Numbered from the stretch's first letter, positions 1 to 10,011 are shown. The stretch: DNA of 33,690 nucleotides from Paenibacillaceae bacterium (GCA_029256065.1 JAQSYT010000011.1:1-33690), one strand, 5' to 3'. The notes: generated by a model not told the origin, from the letters alone. A program made the numbers and translations.

Positions 1-170
1 CGGTATTAGCATCGGTTTCCCGACGTTATCCCAGTCCCATGGGCAGGTTACCTACGTGTTACTCACCCGTCCGCCGCTAGCTCGTCCCCGAAGGAACAAG
101 CCCGCTCGACTTGCATGTATTAGGCACGCCGCCAGCGTTCGTCCTGAGCCAGGATCAAACTCTCCATAAA
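1..170 (-). rRNA. rrs: 16S ribosomal RNA, 5' end (partial)
   Basis: Read on the minus strand, this stretch begins near TTTATGGAGAGTTTGATC and continues with the universal 5' segment of bacterial 16S rRNA, including GCGGCGTGCCTAATACATGC and GTGAGTAACACG. The gene runs off the left edge of the window, so only about the first 170 nt are present. The mature 5' end is placed by analogy with Bacillus at about position 170. The sequence up to the window edge is of Bacillales type. Confidence 0.97.
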
Positions 171-247
171 AGTGGTCCCGAGGGACCGTTATGTTAGAGC
201 CGATAGCTCAATGCTTCAAACGTTTGGCTGTAAATATTCATGTCATT

Positions 248-266
248 TGTTCAGTTTTCAAAGAAC
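248..266 (-). promoter_or_regulatory. boxA-like antitermination element in the rRNA leader
   Basis: On the minus strand the leader contains TTCTTTGAAAACTGAACA, very close to the boxA-containing leader of Bacillus rRNA operons. It lies about 60-75 nt downstream of the rrn promoter and upstream of 16S. In this setting boxA recruits Nus factors so that polymerase reads through the rRNA genes. A small hairpin (GGTCCC/GGGACC at 174-187) lies between it and 16S and may belong to the processing region. Confidence 0.7.
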
Positions 267-322
267 TTTGTGTGACCTGCTCGACCGCATCTTTCGACGT
301 TATCGCGTCGTCACAAGAAGTT

Positions 323-351
323 ATACTACCAGAGTCCTTTTTGAAAGTCAA
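323..351 (-). promoter_or_regulatory. rRNA operon sigma-A promoter
   Basis: On the minus strand, TTGACT (346-351) and TAGTAT (323-328) are separated by exactly 17 bp. An AT-rich tract lies directly upstream and could act as an UP element. The position about 150 nt ahead of 16S and the leader with boxA support this being the main rrn promoter. The lgt-like gene upstream reads in the same direction towards it. Confidence 0.8.
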
Positions 352-402
352 CACTTTCGTTCAACTTTTTTTGATTTCGGCAAAATGCTTCTTTTCCTCT
401 CG

Positions 403-453
403 CCCAAAAGCAGCCGTTGGCCTCATCACTTTCGAAGCAAAAGCTGCTTTGGG
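403..453 (-). repeat. Inverted repeat downstream of the lgt-like gene
   Basis: CCCAAAAGCAGC (403-414) and GCTGCTTTGGG (443-453) can pair across a 28-nt loop just past the lgt-like stop codon. No clear T tract follows on the minus strand, so an intrinsic terminator is not certain. It may limit read-through into the rrn operon. Confidence 0.35.
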
Positions 454-459
454 ATTGCT

Positions 460-1242
460 TTAAGCCTCTCGTTTCCGAAGCATAGGTAATGACACCGCCA
501 CATATAGAATAAACACCATTCCGCTAGCTGCCGCCCCTGCGCTGGTCCATTGGCCTGCCGTCCAGCCGAAAGCGTAGCGCGGTGAATCTCCCCGGAGATA
601 TTCCAGTATAAACCGGCCGGCAGAATAAAGGATGGCGTACACGGCAAACAAACAGCCCTTGGGCCATTTATAGGCTTTGAGCATAATCAAGAGGGCAAAT
701 ACAACAATATCCCATTGCCCCTCCCAAACCTCTGCAGGCCAAAGCGGAACGGCTCCATATGTGTCGAAGGCAGCCGTACCCGGGGGATATACGATGCCGA
801 ACCCTGTACCCGTCGGAGATCCGAAGGCATCGCCATTGAGAAAGCAGGCAGCACGCCCAATGCCCTGCCCCAAAATAACAGCTGGCGCCAACAGATCAGC
901 CAGCTCCAAAAAGGAAAGCTGGTGTCTGCGGGCGTACAGAATAGCCGCCAATCCCCCTCCCGCCAAAGCGCCCTGAATGGATAGCCCTCCGTTCCAAAAC
1001 TGCAGGATTTCGACCCAATGACTGGAGTAATACCCCCACTGAAAGAAGAATACATGCCATACCCGCGCCATTATAATCGCACCAGCCATGGCGTAAACCA
1101 CCAGATTTGGGATATGGTCACGGTACGGCGTTCCTTTGGCCAGAAACAATGCCACCCCCATTGCCAGCAGTACAGCCAAGGCTACTACAAGCCCATATGA
1201 ATGTACCGGAACATTCCCGATGTAAAACAGCACAACTCTCAT
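460..1242 (-). CDS. Divergent prolipoprotein diacylglyceryl transferase (Lgt) family protein
   Basis: A polytopic membrane protein of 260 residues belonging to the Lgt family, which transfers diacylglyceryl from phosphatidylglycerol to the lipobox cysteine of prolipoproteins. Recognisable Lgt features are HSYG at residues 14-17, WNGGLSIQGAL (83-93), GQGIGRAACFLNGDAFG (125-141) and YSAGRFILEYLRGD (206-219). The arginines of the GR pairs (R130, R210) and Y206 are kept. From remembered E. coli and B. subtilis sequences, the conserved histidine of the GG-I-HG motif (E. coli His103) is Gln90 here, the asparagine of the GR-GN motif (Asn146) is Cys133, and the acidic residue after it is Asp. This is therefore probably a specialised paralogue rather than the housekeeping enzyme. 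The ATG at 1242 is preferred over the one at 1248 because GGAG lies 8 nt upstream of it but only 2 nt from the other. Its promoter carries a BlaI-type operator. Confidence 0.85.
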   Translation of the reverse strand: MRVVLFYIGNVPVHSYGLVVALAVLLAMGVALFLAKGTPYRDHIPNLVVYAMAGAIIMARVWHVFFFQWGYYSSHWVEILQFWNGGLSIQGALAGGGLAAILYARRHQLSFLELADLLAPAVILGQGIGRAACFLNGDAFGSPTGTGFGIVYPPGTAAFDTYGAVPLWPAEVWEGQWDIVVFALLIMLKAYKWPKGCLFAVYAILYSAGRFILEYLRGDSPRYAFGWTAGQWTSAGAAASGMVFILYVAVSLPMLRKREA

Positions 1243-1281
1243 TTTCATCTCTCCCTCGACAATGATTAAACCGCCGTCACT

Positions 1282-1310
1282 ATACTACACATCGTAGTAT
1301 TATTCCGCAA
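1282..1310 (-). promoter_or_regulatory. Promoter of the lgt-like gene with overlapping BlaI-type operator
   Basis: On the minus strand, TTGCGG (1305-1310) and TAGTAT (1282-1287) are spaced by 17 bp. A palindrome, ATACTAC-5 nt-GTAGTAT (1282-1300), covers the -10 and part of the spacer. It matches the operator in front of blaI at 15 of 17 positions. A repressor bound here would block polymerase, so the lgt-like gene is probably a target of the adjacent BlaI-family protein. Confidence 0.7.
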
Positions 1311-1319
1311 AAAAATGTG

Positions 1320-2120
1320 CTACGAACTGCCGCCCACCATTATCAGCAGCAGAAAGCAGCAGGTAATAAGAAACGGCCGCTGCAGCTTTAAGGGCACCTG
1401 CACCTCTTCCTCCGGGCTGATCACCTGCAGCATCCGGTAATCAAGCGCCGTTCCTGCAAATTGAAGAGCGGTTCCATGCACAGGAGCTCCTGCACCTCCG
1501 GCCAGCTTGAGCAGCACAGTCCCCACATGCAAGGATGTCCCCATCTGCCGGATAGCAAAACGGTCGGCAAACAGCTCCTGCCAAGTATGCACATAGGCGA
1601 GAACCGGTTTGATTACAGGCAAATAGAAGAAGGATTCGCCCAGAAGCGTCAAAATAAACAGCTTCAAATTATCCCGCTTCAGACAATGGTGGCGTTCGTG
1701 CAGCAGAATGCCCTTCACTTCCTCAGCAGAGCATTGCGCAAGTGCTCCGGTGGACAAAACGATACGGGGACGCCACAATCCGATATTAAGTCCTACAAAC
1801 GCCTTGTCCTGCACCACGAGGATCTCTGTATTCCATGACTTGTATTCCTCCTGCAGCCGCTTTGTCCACCCCGGATGGAGACAGGAGCGGAACAGGCGCA
1901 GACTCTTTACAGTAAGATGCCATTGCTTCAGAATACGCAGCAGCATCCGAAGACAACTATATACCAGGAGAAAACCCAGCAGAAGGCCGGGGAGTCCTGG
2001 AGTATCCCACAAGCCGCGGCCTGTCACCAATACAACTCCGGCCATCCACCCTGCAACAGTGACAACCAGCAGCACGGTCAGCCCGTAGCTAACACTCATC
2101 TTACCTCTGGGGCTCATCAT
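1320..2120 (-). CDS. M56 family (BlaR1/MecR1-like) membrane metallopeptidase without sensor domain
   Basis: A 266-residue membrane protein of peptidase family M56. The gluzincin zinc motif HERHH is at residues 141-145, with the likely third ligand and its partner at E182 and D186 in WQELFADRFAI. Hydrophobic segments lie at about 12-33, 42-62, 152-174 and 248-263. In BlaR1 and MecR1 such a peptidase is followed by an extracellular penicillin-binding sensor domain; here the protein ends right after the last membrane segment, so any signal must be sensed differently. Its start overlaps the blaI stop by 4 bp (ATGA), meaning the two are translated together. By family precedent its likely role is to inactivate the BlaI-type repressor on a cell-envelope signal; that link is inferred. 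Confidence 0.88.
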   Translation of the reverse strand: MMSPRGKMSVSYGLTVLLVVTVAGWMAGVVLVTGRGLWDTPGLPGLLLGFLLVYSCLRMLLRILKQWHLTVKSLRLFRSCLHPGWTKRLQEEYKSWNTEILVVQDKAFVGLNIGLWRPRIVLSTGALAQCSAEEVKGILLHERHHCLKRDNLKLFILTLLGESFFYLPVIKPVLAYVHTWQELFADRFAIRQMGTSLHVGTVLLKLAGGAGAPVHGTALQFAGTALDYRMLQVISPEEEVQVPLKLQRPFLITCCFLLLIMVGGSS

Positions 2121-2545
2121 GCTTCTCCCCGCTTCATCTCATTGATTTTTTGCTCCAGCCTGGCCACGATTCCTGGGTCGGCTCCGTTGAGCGCATCAAT
2201 CATATGGGTGACGATCAGATCCCCATACTCCTGAACAAGCCCCTGGGAGACAGCCCTCATCTGCTCATCAAGAAACTGCTCCTTGGCCAGCGCCGGCTTG
2301 AAGGTGGCTCCCCTATCCCGGCCCGCCCTGTCTGCTGCTTTGGCCAGATGCCCTTTTTTGAGCAGGCGGTTCATGACAGTCATCACCGCGTTCACCGAAA
2401 TGGGCTCTTCCCGGCTTAGCATCGACTGCACCTCGCGGATGCTCAACTCCCCGGAGGACCATAGCAGCTCCATGATTCTTGCCTCCAGGGGACCAAAAAA
2501 ACGGTTTAAACCCTCGTCGTTCACGTTGATCCGGTTAATCCGCAT
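2117..2545 (-). CDS. BlaI/MecI/CopY family transcriptional repressor
   Basis: A 142-residue winged-helix repressor. The N-terminal DNA-binding domain spans about residues 15-85, with the recognition helix around 49-63 (ISVNAVMTVMNRLLKKG). The C-terminal helices (88-138) should form the dimer interface. Length and layout fit BlaI/MecI. The Asn-Phe cleavage site used in staphylococcal BlaI is not visible, so any inactivating cleavage would be elsewhere. The ATG at 2545 is preceded by AAGGGGGG with 7 nt spacing. It is the first gene of a two-gene operon with the M56 peptidase and has a near-perfect palindromic operator over its own promoter, implying autorepression. Confidence 0.92.
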   Translation of the reverse strand: MRINRINVNDEGLNRFFGPLEARIMELLWSSGELSIREVQSMLSREEPISVNAVMTVMNRLLKKGHLAKAADRAGRDRGATFKPALAKEQFLDEQMRAVSQGLVQEYGDLIVTHMIDALNGADPGIVARLEQKINEMKRGEA

Positions 2546-2564
2546 CTGTCCGCCCCCCTTACTT

Positions 2565-2601
2565 TACTACACAGTGTAGTACATACTTTCCAAGCTGTCA
2601 A
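2565..2601 (-). promoter_or_regulatory. blaI-M56 promoter and operator
   Basis: On the minus strand, TTGACA (2596-2601) and TACACT (2573-2578) are spaced by 17 bp. The palindrome TACTACAC-A-GTGTAGTA (2565-2581, plus-strand reading) has 8-bp arms and covers the -10. It contains the TACA/TGTA half-sites typical of the BlaI/CopY family. A related site lies in the lgt-like promoter at 1282-1300. Confidence 0.78.
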
Positions 2602-2742
2602 TCTTACTCCGCCGAAGCCCTTCACTGCCATCCCGGACAGCATAATAATCCCCAAAAGTGAAGAGATGCCACGAAGCAAATTCCAGGTGCTTATGGAGCC
2701 CCCCCCCGAAATGAACATGCGCAGTGATGGTATTCTCGCATC

Positions 2743-2771
2743 AAAAAGACCGGAAGCTTATCTTCCGGTCT
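2743..2771 (-). terminator. Rho-independent terminator after ligA
   Basis: A perfect 10-bp stem, AGACCGGAAG (2747-2756) with CTTCCGGTCT (2762-2771) and a 5-nt loop, is followed on the minus strand by five T residues. It lies about 50 nt past the ligA stop codon and closes the pcrB-pcrA-ligA cluster. The remaining sequence between here and the blaI promoter (2602-2742) shows nothing recognisable. Confidence 0.85.
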
Positions 2772-2822
2772 CAGGGTCCTGTAATTCCAACTTCTATATA
2801 GACGTTTGGCGAACCCGCGGTA

Positions 2823-4985
<2,163 letters not shown>

Positions 4986-5010
4986 CTGATGATGCGGGAA
5001 CCGTCTTGTT

Positions 5011-7389
5011 TTAAGCCTGCTTGGTAATTGGGGCAAACTTGGCCAAAAGCCGCTTGACCCCCACCGGCGCAGGGAAGGCAATCTGCAGCTCCGTGTCGTC
5101 GCCGGAGCCCTTGACCGCCACCACAACACCATTCCCCCACTTGTTGTGGGAGACCTTGTCGCCGACACCGAAGTCGGCGGGGTTGTTTCCGCCGGCAGCG
5201 CCGGGCACAGCCGCGGAACGTGCCGCGGCCATTCCTCCGGCGCCCACGCCGGCGGCTGCGGGGTTGCCCCCGGCCCGGCTGCCGCCGAAGAGGCTGCCGC
5301 GGCCGGTTGCCGCCGCGCCGGGCGCGCCACCGCCGCCGCCATATCCGGCGGCTGGAGCGCCGCTGCTGCGGCGTTCGCTATAGCCGCCCCCTCCGATGGG
5401 GCGGCCGAAGCCTTCGCGGGACGCCCTAGCTGCTGCGGCGGCATCCTCGATGCACTCCCGCGGCAGCTCCTTCAGGAAGCGGGAGGGTGCATTGGCGCTG
5501 GTGCGGCCGAAGAGCATCCGCATCCGGGCACAGGTCAGGTACAGCTCCTGCTCCGCCCGGGTGATGCCCACATAGGCCAGCCGGCGCTCCTCCTCCAGCT
5601 CCTCGTTGCTGTTTTGGACGCGGCTGTGGGGGAAGATATTCTCCTCCATCCCCACAATGAACACAGCGGGGAACTCCAGCCCCTTGGCGCTGTGCATGGT
5701 CATCAGCACAACAGCATCCCCGTTGCCCGCATCCTCATCCCGGTCCATGGTATCGATATCGGCAATAAGTGCAAGGTCCGTCAGGAAAGACACCAAGGAT
5801 TTGTCCTCATTCCGCTTCTCAAACTCCATGGTAACGGAGAGGAATTCGTCGATATTTTCCAGACGGGCCGTGGATTCCAAGGTATTCTCCCGGATCAGCT
5901 CCACCTTGTATTCGGTCAGCTCCAAGGTCTTCTCCGTCAGTTCGGTCACGGATAAGTATTCCAGCATCCGGTGGAGATTAGCCACCATTTCATAGAAATC
6001 CCACAGGGTATTCTTGGCCTTCGCGCCCAGCTCCATACCGTCCAGCTGCCCCAGCATGGCAAACATGGAGATGCCTTGGCGGGCTGCGGCCTCGGCCAGC
6101 TTTTCCACCGTGGTATCCCCGATGCCCCGTTTGGGCACATTGATAATCCGCCGCAGGCTGATATCGTCGTCAGGATTGGAGATCAGACGCAGGTAAGCGA
6201 GAATGTCCTTGATTTCCTTGCGGTCATAGAACTTGATGCCCCCGACGATCTGGTACGGCACCTCGGATTTAATAAGAATTTCTTCTATGACCCGGGACTG
6301 GGCGTTGGTGCGGTACAGTATGGCGTAATCCCGGTATTTCCGGCCCTGGGTCAGACCCTTCTTGATCTGCGATACCACATAGTAGCCTTCCTCGTGCTCG
6401 GAATCCCCTTGATACACCTGAATTTTGGCGCCCTCTCCCTTATCCGACCACAGGTTCTTGGACTTGCGCCCCGAGTTGTTGGCAATCACCTTGTTGGCGG
6501 CGTTCAGGATAGTGGATGTAGAGCGGTAGTTCTGCTCCAGCAGAATGGTGGCGGCCTCGGGATAGTCCCCCTCGAAGTTCAGGATATTGGTAATATCCGC
6601 CCCCCGCCAGCGGTAGATGGACTGGTCGCTGTCGCCCACCACGCAGATGCGGTGGTGCTTGTCGGCAATCATTTTGCAGAGCATATATTGAGCCCGGTTG
6701 GTATCCTGGTATTCGTCCACATGGACATACTGGAACTTGTTCTGGTAATAATCCAGCACCTCGGGAACCTCTTTGAAGAGCTGGATGGTGGTCATAATCA
6801 GATCGTCGAAGTCCAGGGAGTTGTTGGCCTTCAGCTTTTTCTGATAGAGCTTGTACACTTTGGCAACAATACCATCAAAATAGTCGCCGATCAGCGCTTC
6901 CTTCCGCTCAGGAGTAATCAATTCGTTTTTGGCATTGCTCATGGCGGCCTGGACTGCTTTGGGCTCGAATTTTTTGGTATCGTAGTTCAGCTCCTTCATG
7001 CAGGTCCGGATGACGGACAGCTGGTCAGCTGAATCGAGAATAGAGAAGTTGGAGGAAAACCCGATCCGCGAAATATCGCGGCGGAGGATTTTGACGCACA
7101 TGGAGTGAAAAGTGGACACCCAGATATCTCTGGCGGAAGGGCCCACCAGCTTCTCCACCCGCTCCTGCATCTCCCGGGCAGCCTTATTCGTAAAGGTGAT
7201 AGCCAATATGCTCCATGGCGCAGCCTTGTTGGTGGCGATCAGATAGGCGATACGGTGGGTCAGCACCCGGGTTTTTCCGGAGCCGGCGCCGGCCATAATG
7301 AGAAGGGGACCGTCAACCGTCTGCACTGCCTTCTGCTGGGGGGAATTAAGCAAACGGACCGCCTGTTCAATATTCACTGAAAAGCTCAT
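5011..7389 (-). CDS. pcrA: ATP-dependent DNA helicase PcrA (UvrD family)
   Basis: A superfamily 1A 3'-5' DNA helicase of 792 residues used in repair, replication restart and clearing of RNA polymerase. Walker A is AGAGSGKTR (33-41), motif [10 protein letters not shown] (224-231), followed by [14 protein letters not shown] (motif III) and [15 protein letters not shown] (motif V area). The C-terminal ~58 residues ([15 protein letters not shown] onward) are the Tudor-like RNA-polymerase-binding module. Between the helicase core and this module lies an ~85-residue Gly/Ala-rich linker (about 648-733), which makes the protein longer than B. subtilis PcrA (~739 residues). The start MSFSVN at 7389 fits the homologous N-terminus and has a GGA 7 nt upstream; the alternative ATG at 7401 sits too close to it. 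It lies 84 nt downstream of pcrB. Confidence 0.97.
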   Translation of the reverse strand: MSFSVNIEQAVRLLNSPQQKAVQTVDGPLLIMAGAGSGKTRVLTHRIAYLIATNKAAPWSILAITFTNKAAREMQERVEKLVGPSARDIWVSTFHSMCVKILRRDISRIGFSSNFSILDSADQLSVIRTCMKELNYDTKKFEPKAVQAAMSNAKNELITPERKEALIGDYFDGIVAKVYKLYQKKLKANNSLDFDDLIMTTIQLFKEVPEVLDYYQNKFQYVHVDEYQDTNRAQYMLCKMIADKHHRICVVGDSDQSIYRWRGADITNILNFEGDYPEAATILLEQNYRSTSTILNAANKVIANNSGRKSKNLWSDKGEGAKIQVYQGDSEHEEGYYVVSQIKKGLTQGRKYRDYAILYRTNAQSRVIEEILIKSEVPYQIVGGIKFYDRKEIKDILAYLRLISNPDDDISLRRIINVPKRGIGDTTVEKLAEAAARQGISMFAMLGQLDGMELGAKAKNTLWDFYEMVANLHRMLEYLSVTELTEKTLELTEYKVELIRENTLESTARLENIDEFLSVTMEFEKRNEDKSLVSFLTDLALIADIDTMDRDEDAGNGDAVVLMTMHSAKGLEFPAVFIVGMEENIFPHSRVQNSNEELEEERRLAYVGITRAEQELYLTCARMRMLFGRTSANAPSRFLKELPRECIEDAAAAARASREGFGRPIGGGGYSERRSSGAPAAGYGGGGGAPGAAATGRGSLFGGSRAGGNPAAAGVGAGGMAAARSAAVPGAAGGNNPADFGVGDKVSHNKWGNGVVVAVKGSGDDTELQIAFPAPVGVKRLLAKFAPITKQA

Positions 7390-7473
7390 CACACATTCCA
7401 TCCTGTCTATATTTATTAATAATCCGGAACTGCGCGTATAGGCGAGGCCGGATAATGAACATCTGCTTTCCTG

Positions 7474-8208
7474 TCAAAGGGAAGTGCCGCCGCTGCACGC
7501 CGGCAACGGGATTCCATCCAAACAGCGGACTGCCTCTACTGTAGCCAAAGCACCACTGAGATTGTGGTAAACCGCATTGCCCACAACAATGGTATGGGCG
7601 GCTTCTGCAGCCTGCCGGGCCCGTTCCGGACCGTCAATGCCTCCCCCGTAAAACAGGCGGGCAGAGGTCAGCCGTTCCTTGGCTTGGCGCACCCAATTCA
7701 TGTTCCCGAAGGTGCCGCTGTACTCCACATAAAAAACCGGGAGACGGAAAAGCTTATCCGCCAATGCCGCATAAGCCAGAAATTCATCCAAGGCATCCGG
7801 CTTTACTGCGCCGGTAAGCTCGGCGGCCGTAGATTGTTCATTGAGAATCACATAGCCTTCCCCCGCAATCCGGCTCCAGTCCATATATGGCTCCGCAGCT
7901 GCAAGCACCTGCTGGTGGCGGCCGGTAATCCATTCTCCGCGGGCAGTGTTAAGCACCGAAGGAATTAAATACCAATCAAAGCCCTGAACCAGTGCTTCAT
8001 CTGTAGAAATTTCCAGGGCGCAGACTACCGGATACTGCCGGATTCGCTCCAGCAGAGCCAACGTGTTATCATAGGTCACACCGGAGGAGCCGCCGATGAC
8101 GAAGGCATCGGTTCCTGACCGGCACAGCTTGTCCAAAGCGCTGTCGGACAGGTTTTTATCGGGATCCAGCTTGAAGATATGTCGCCAATGGGTAAAAGAC
8201 TCTTGCAT
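7474..8208 (-). CDS. pcrB: PcrB family heptaprenylglyceryl phosphate synthase
   Basis: A 244-residue TIM-barrel prenyltransferase of the PcrB/GGGP synthase family. In Bacillus PcrB joins heptaprenyl diphosphate to glycerol-1-phosphate to make an archaeal-type ether lipid precursor. Family motifs include FVIGGSSGVT (36-45), YVEYSGTFGN (160-169), GGGI (188-191) and VGNA (209-212), which form the phosphate- and substrate-binding loops. The ATG at 8208 has AAGGGG 7 nt upstream. It is the first gene of the pcrB-pcrA-ligA cluster, the same order as in Bacillus. Confidence 0.95.
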   Translation of the reverse strand: MQESFTHWRHIFKLDPDKNLSDSALDKLCRSGTDAFVIGGSSGVTYDNTLALLERIRQYPVVCALEISTDEALVQGFDWYLIPSVLNTARGEWITGRHQQVLAAAEPYMDWSRIAGEGYVILNEQSTAAELTGAVKPDALDEFLAYAALADKLFRLPVFYVEYSGTFGNMNWVRQAKERLTSARLFYGGGIDGPERARQAAEAAHTIVVGNAVYHNLSGALATVEAVRCLDGIPLPACSGGTSL

Positions 8209-8302
8209 GGAAATCCCCTTCCTGCCGCCTAAGAAGCTGCCAGGAAATTAGCGGTGCTTGATTCGTGACAGTCTCTTACGAATAATGCCGCTCTCTCTTT
8301 CA

Positions 8303-8331
8303 AGTCTACGGGAGCCTGCACAGGGTGTCAA
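8303..8331 (-). promoter_or_regulatory. Sigma-A promoter for pcrB-pcrA-ligA
   Basis: On the minus strand, a consensus TTGACA (8326-8331) and TAGACT (8303-8308) are spaced by 17 bp. This gives a leader of roughly 90 nt before the pcrB start. The leader contains a short inverted repeat, ATTCGT/ACGAAT (about 8262-8284). Confidence 0.7.
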
Positions 8332-8355
8332 ATGGGTCTTTGGTTGTGCAAGTCT

Positions 8356-8384
8356 TTGCACAAAATCAAGATTAACTGTGCTAT
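8356..8384 (+). promoter_or_regulatory. Promoter for the 8447 gene
   Basis: TTGCAC (8356-8361) and TGCTAT (8379-8384) are spaced by 17 bp in an AT-rich stretch pointing towards the gene at 8447. It is divergent from the pcrB promoter. Confidence 0.6.
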
Positions 8385-8446
8385 ATTGATTATAGACAAG
8401 CATTAAGTCGTAGGTTAATAGTCTCTTAATAAAGGGGAAGAATCTC

Positions 8447-8965
8447 ATGCCCAAGACTATACTGTTAGAAATTGACATTGAAGAGGGTGAAGATTACGTT
8501 GTCAAGGAGCTTCTAGCTTACCTTGCCTATACAAAGCGGATCAAGAAATATCTGTGGCAGGAAAAAGAAAGCGTATCCCAGCGAAACGCGGTTCCCGGTT
8601 CCCCAGCAGCTCCGGCTGCCCAGCGGCCTGCTCCACCGGCTTCTGCTCCTGCCCCGAAGGACGCTCCGCCAGCCGGCAAGCCTGCTGCTGCTCACCCCAA
8701 GCCAGCCCCCGCTTCTCCGGGACCGAAGAATTCCGAAGCTTCGCAAATGATGATGTCGATGCTGGAGGATCTCTCCCGGTGGAAGAAGGAAAATAAGCTG
8801 GTCCGCCTGAAGGCGCTGAAGGGCAAGGGCCAATTCCTGGATATTGCCTGCAAGATTGTCAGTCATGACGCCGATGTAGGAACGGTTACCGTATACGACG
8901 TGGATCGCAAGGTTGTGGAAACGGTCAGGCTGACGGAAATCGAAGATATGGCCCAGGCCTTGTAA
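8447..8965 (+). CDS. Uncharacterised two-part protein with Pro/Ala-rich linker
   Basis: Not a family I can name. The 172-residue protein has three visible parts. An acidic N-terminal segment (1-46) is predicted alpha/beta. A low-complexity Pro/Ala/Lys linker follows (about 48-95). A C-terminal domain (about 100-172) is rich in alternating hydrophobics: NKLVRLKALKGKGQFLDIAC, then VTVYDVDRKVVETVRLTEI. The last part resembles a small beta-barrel of Sm/YolD-like type, but that is only a pattern impression. There is no signal peptide or membrane segment, so it is probably cytoplasmic. AAAGGGGAAG precedes the ATG, and the gene has its own promoter and terminator, so it is monocistronic. Confidence 0.75.
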   Translation: MPKTILLEIDIEEGEDYVVKELLAYLAYTKRIKKYLWQEKESVSQRNAVPGSPAAPAAQRPAPPASAPAPKDAPPAGKPAAAHPKPAPASPGPKNSEASQMMMSMLEDLSRWKKENKLVRLKALKGKGQFLDIACKIVSHDADVGTVTVYDVDRKVVETVRLTEIEDMAQAL

Positions 8966-9004
8966 GGCAGCTGTCTCTTTTATGCTTTCGCAAGACTTAC
9001 CAAA

Positions 9005-9044
9005 AGCTCCCCTGCGGGTTTCAGACCGTGGCGGGAGTTTTTTT
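9005..9044 (+). terminator. Rho-independent terminator after the 8447 gene
   Basis: CTCCC (9007-9011) and GGGAG (9033-9037) form the base of an imperfect GC-rich stem-loop, followed by seven T residues on the plus strand. Confidence 0.85.
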
Positions 9045-9183
9045 ATGGATATACAGCGGCTTGTATGAATGACCATCCGCATGGGATGCGCATTGTTTGG
9101 TATGGTGCAGAAGATGGGGAATACTACCCTCAAGGCTTTGGTAAAGCTGAAACACATCTACTCTATAAGGATGGAGGGCTGTT

Positions 9184-9687
9184 ATGTCCGATCATGCGCG
9201 CACCGGTTATTTCCGTTGGCTCCGGTTTCTCTTGATTCCGGCTGTTATGGCTGCTGTGTTTATGTTGCTGCCCGGGGCGGAGCTGCATGCGTCCCCGGCA
9301 GACGAATCCGCATCTTCCGCGGCACAGATTGAACGCTTCGATGTGAAGAAGGGGCAAGTGGTGGCTCAATTGGCTGTGACAGAGGAGATACGGCAGGAGC
9401 TCCGCAAGCTGGCCCAATCCGCCTCCGGCTCAGCTGGAACCTTCCGGATCGATCCCGGAGACGGCACCGTTCTGCATTTCCCCCTACAGCCTGCCCTTGA
9501 AATCCGCCAGCCCGGATTCTTTGCCCTGGCAGCCGAGGCGTATCTGTTTTTGCCGGCAGGCAGGGAGCCGTATATGCTCTTCTTTTCGGAGGAGAACGAG
9601 CCCCGGCTGTTCGGTGTGAAGCATCCGGTTAAACCCTTGTTGTCCCTGTGCGGCTGGGAGGATGCCTATGCACCCTCCGGGCAATAA
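9184..9687 (+). CDS. Uncharacterised exported protein
   Basis: A 167-residue protein with an N-terminal signal peptide: basic residues, a hydrophobic core at about 15-30 (FLLIPAVMAAVFMLLPG), and a likely cleavage site near LHA (about residue 36). The mature part has no motif I recognise and is predicted mainly beta. It is probably secreted or attached to the outer face of the membrane. GGAGGG lies 5 nt before the ATG. The 3' end overlaps the HNH gene by 20 bp, so the two are probably co-transcribed. The terminator at 9005-9044 separates it from the upstream gene. Confidence 0.75.
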   Translation: MSDHARTGYFRWLRFLLIPAVMAAVFMLLPGAELHASPADESASSAAQIERFDVKKGQVVAQLAVTEEIRQELRKLAQSASGSAGTFRIDPGDGTVLHFPLQPALEIRQPGFFALAAEAYLFLPAGREPYMLFFSEENEPRLFGVKHPVKPLLSLCGWEDAYAPSGQ

Positions 9688-9979
9688 GGCTCCCTTTTTC
9701 TGCGCCCTGTGCGGGCAGGAGAGTATCTTTACTACGGTCCATCATCTGGTTCCCCGGGAAATAGGCGGCAGCCGCGACCCTACCGTCCCGCTGTGCCACC
9801 CGTGCCACAAGCAGCTCCATGCGCTCTATACCAACGAGGAGCTGGCAGCCCGGCTCTCCAGTATTGCCGCCCTTCAAGCGGATGAACAGGTTGGCCGTTA
9901 TTTAAAGTGGATCCGCAAGCAGCCTCCGGAAACCATTCCCCGGACCCGGAAATCCCGGGCTGTGCGGGAAGGACGGTGA
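9668..9979 (+). CDS. Small HNH-type zinc protein (YisB-like)
   Basis: A 103-residue protein with an HNH endonuclease-like core. C12 and C15 (CALC) and C43/C46 (CHPC) form a zinc knuckle, HH at 25-26 (TVHHLVPREIGG) supplies the catalytic-type histidine pair, and H47/H51 follow in CHKQLHALYTNEELA. The pattern matches my memory of small Bacillus YisB-type proteins, whose function is not established; nuclease activity is only suggested by the fold. The ATG at 9668 is favoured because GGGAGG lies 6 nt upstream, whereas the ATG at 9662 abuts it. Overlap with the preceding exported-protein gene implies coupling. Confidence 0.85.
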   Translation: MHPPGNKAPFFCALCGQESIFTTVHHLVPREIGGSRDPTVPLCHPCHKQLHALYTNEELAARLSSIAALQADEQVGRYLKWIRKQPPETIPRTRKSRAVREGR

Positions 9980-10011
9980 AGGCGGAGGGCTGCGGACGGC
10001 GCCAATGGGTC

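Noticed and set aside
172-489. Open frames across the rRNA leader and lgt tail
   Set aside because: They overlap the rrn promoter, boxA and 16S leader and have no ribosome binding site or recognisable protein.
5146-5955. Plus-strand frames opposite the PcrA Gly/Ala linker
   Set aside because: Low-complexity Ala/Gly/Arg translation caused by the GC-rich repeat; no start signal.
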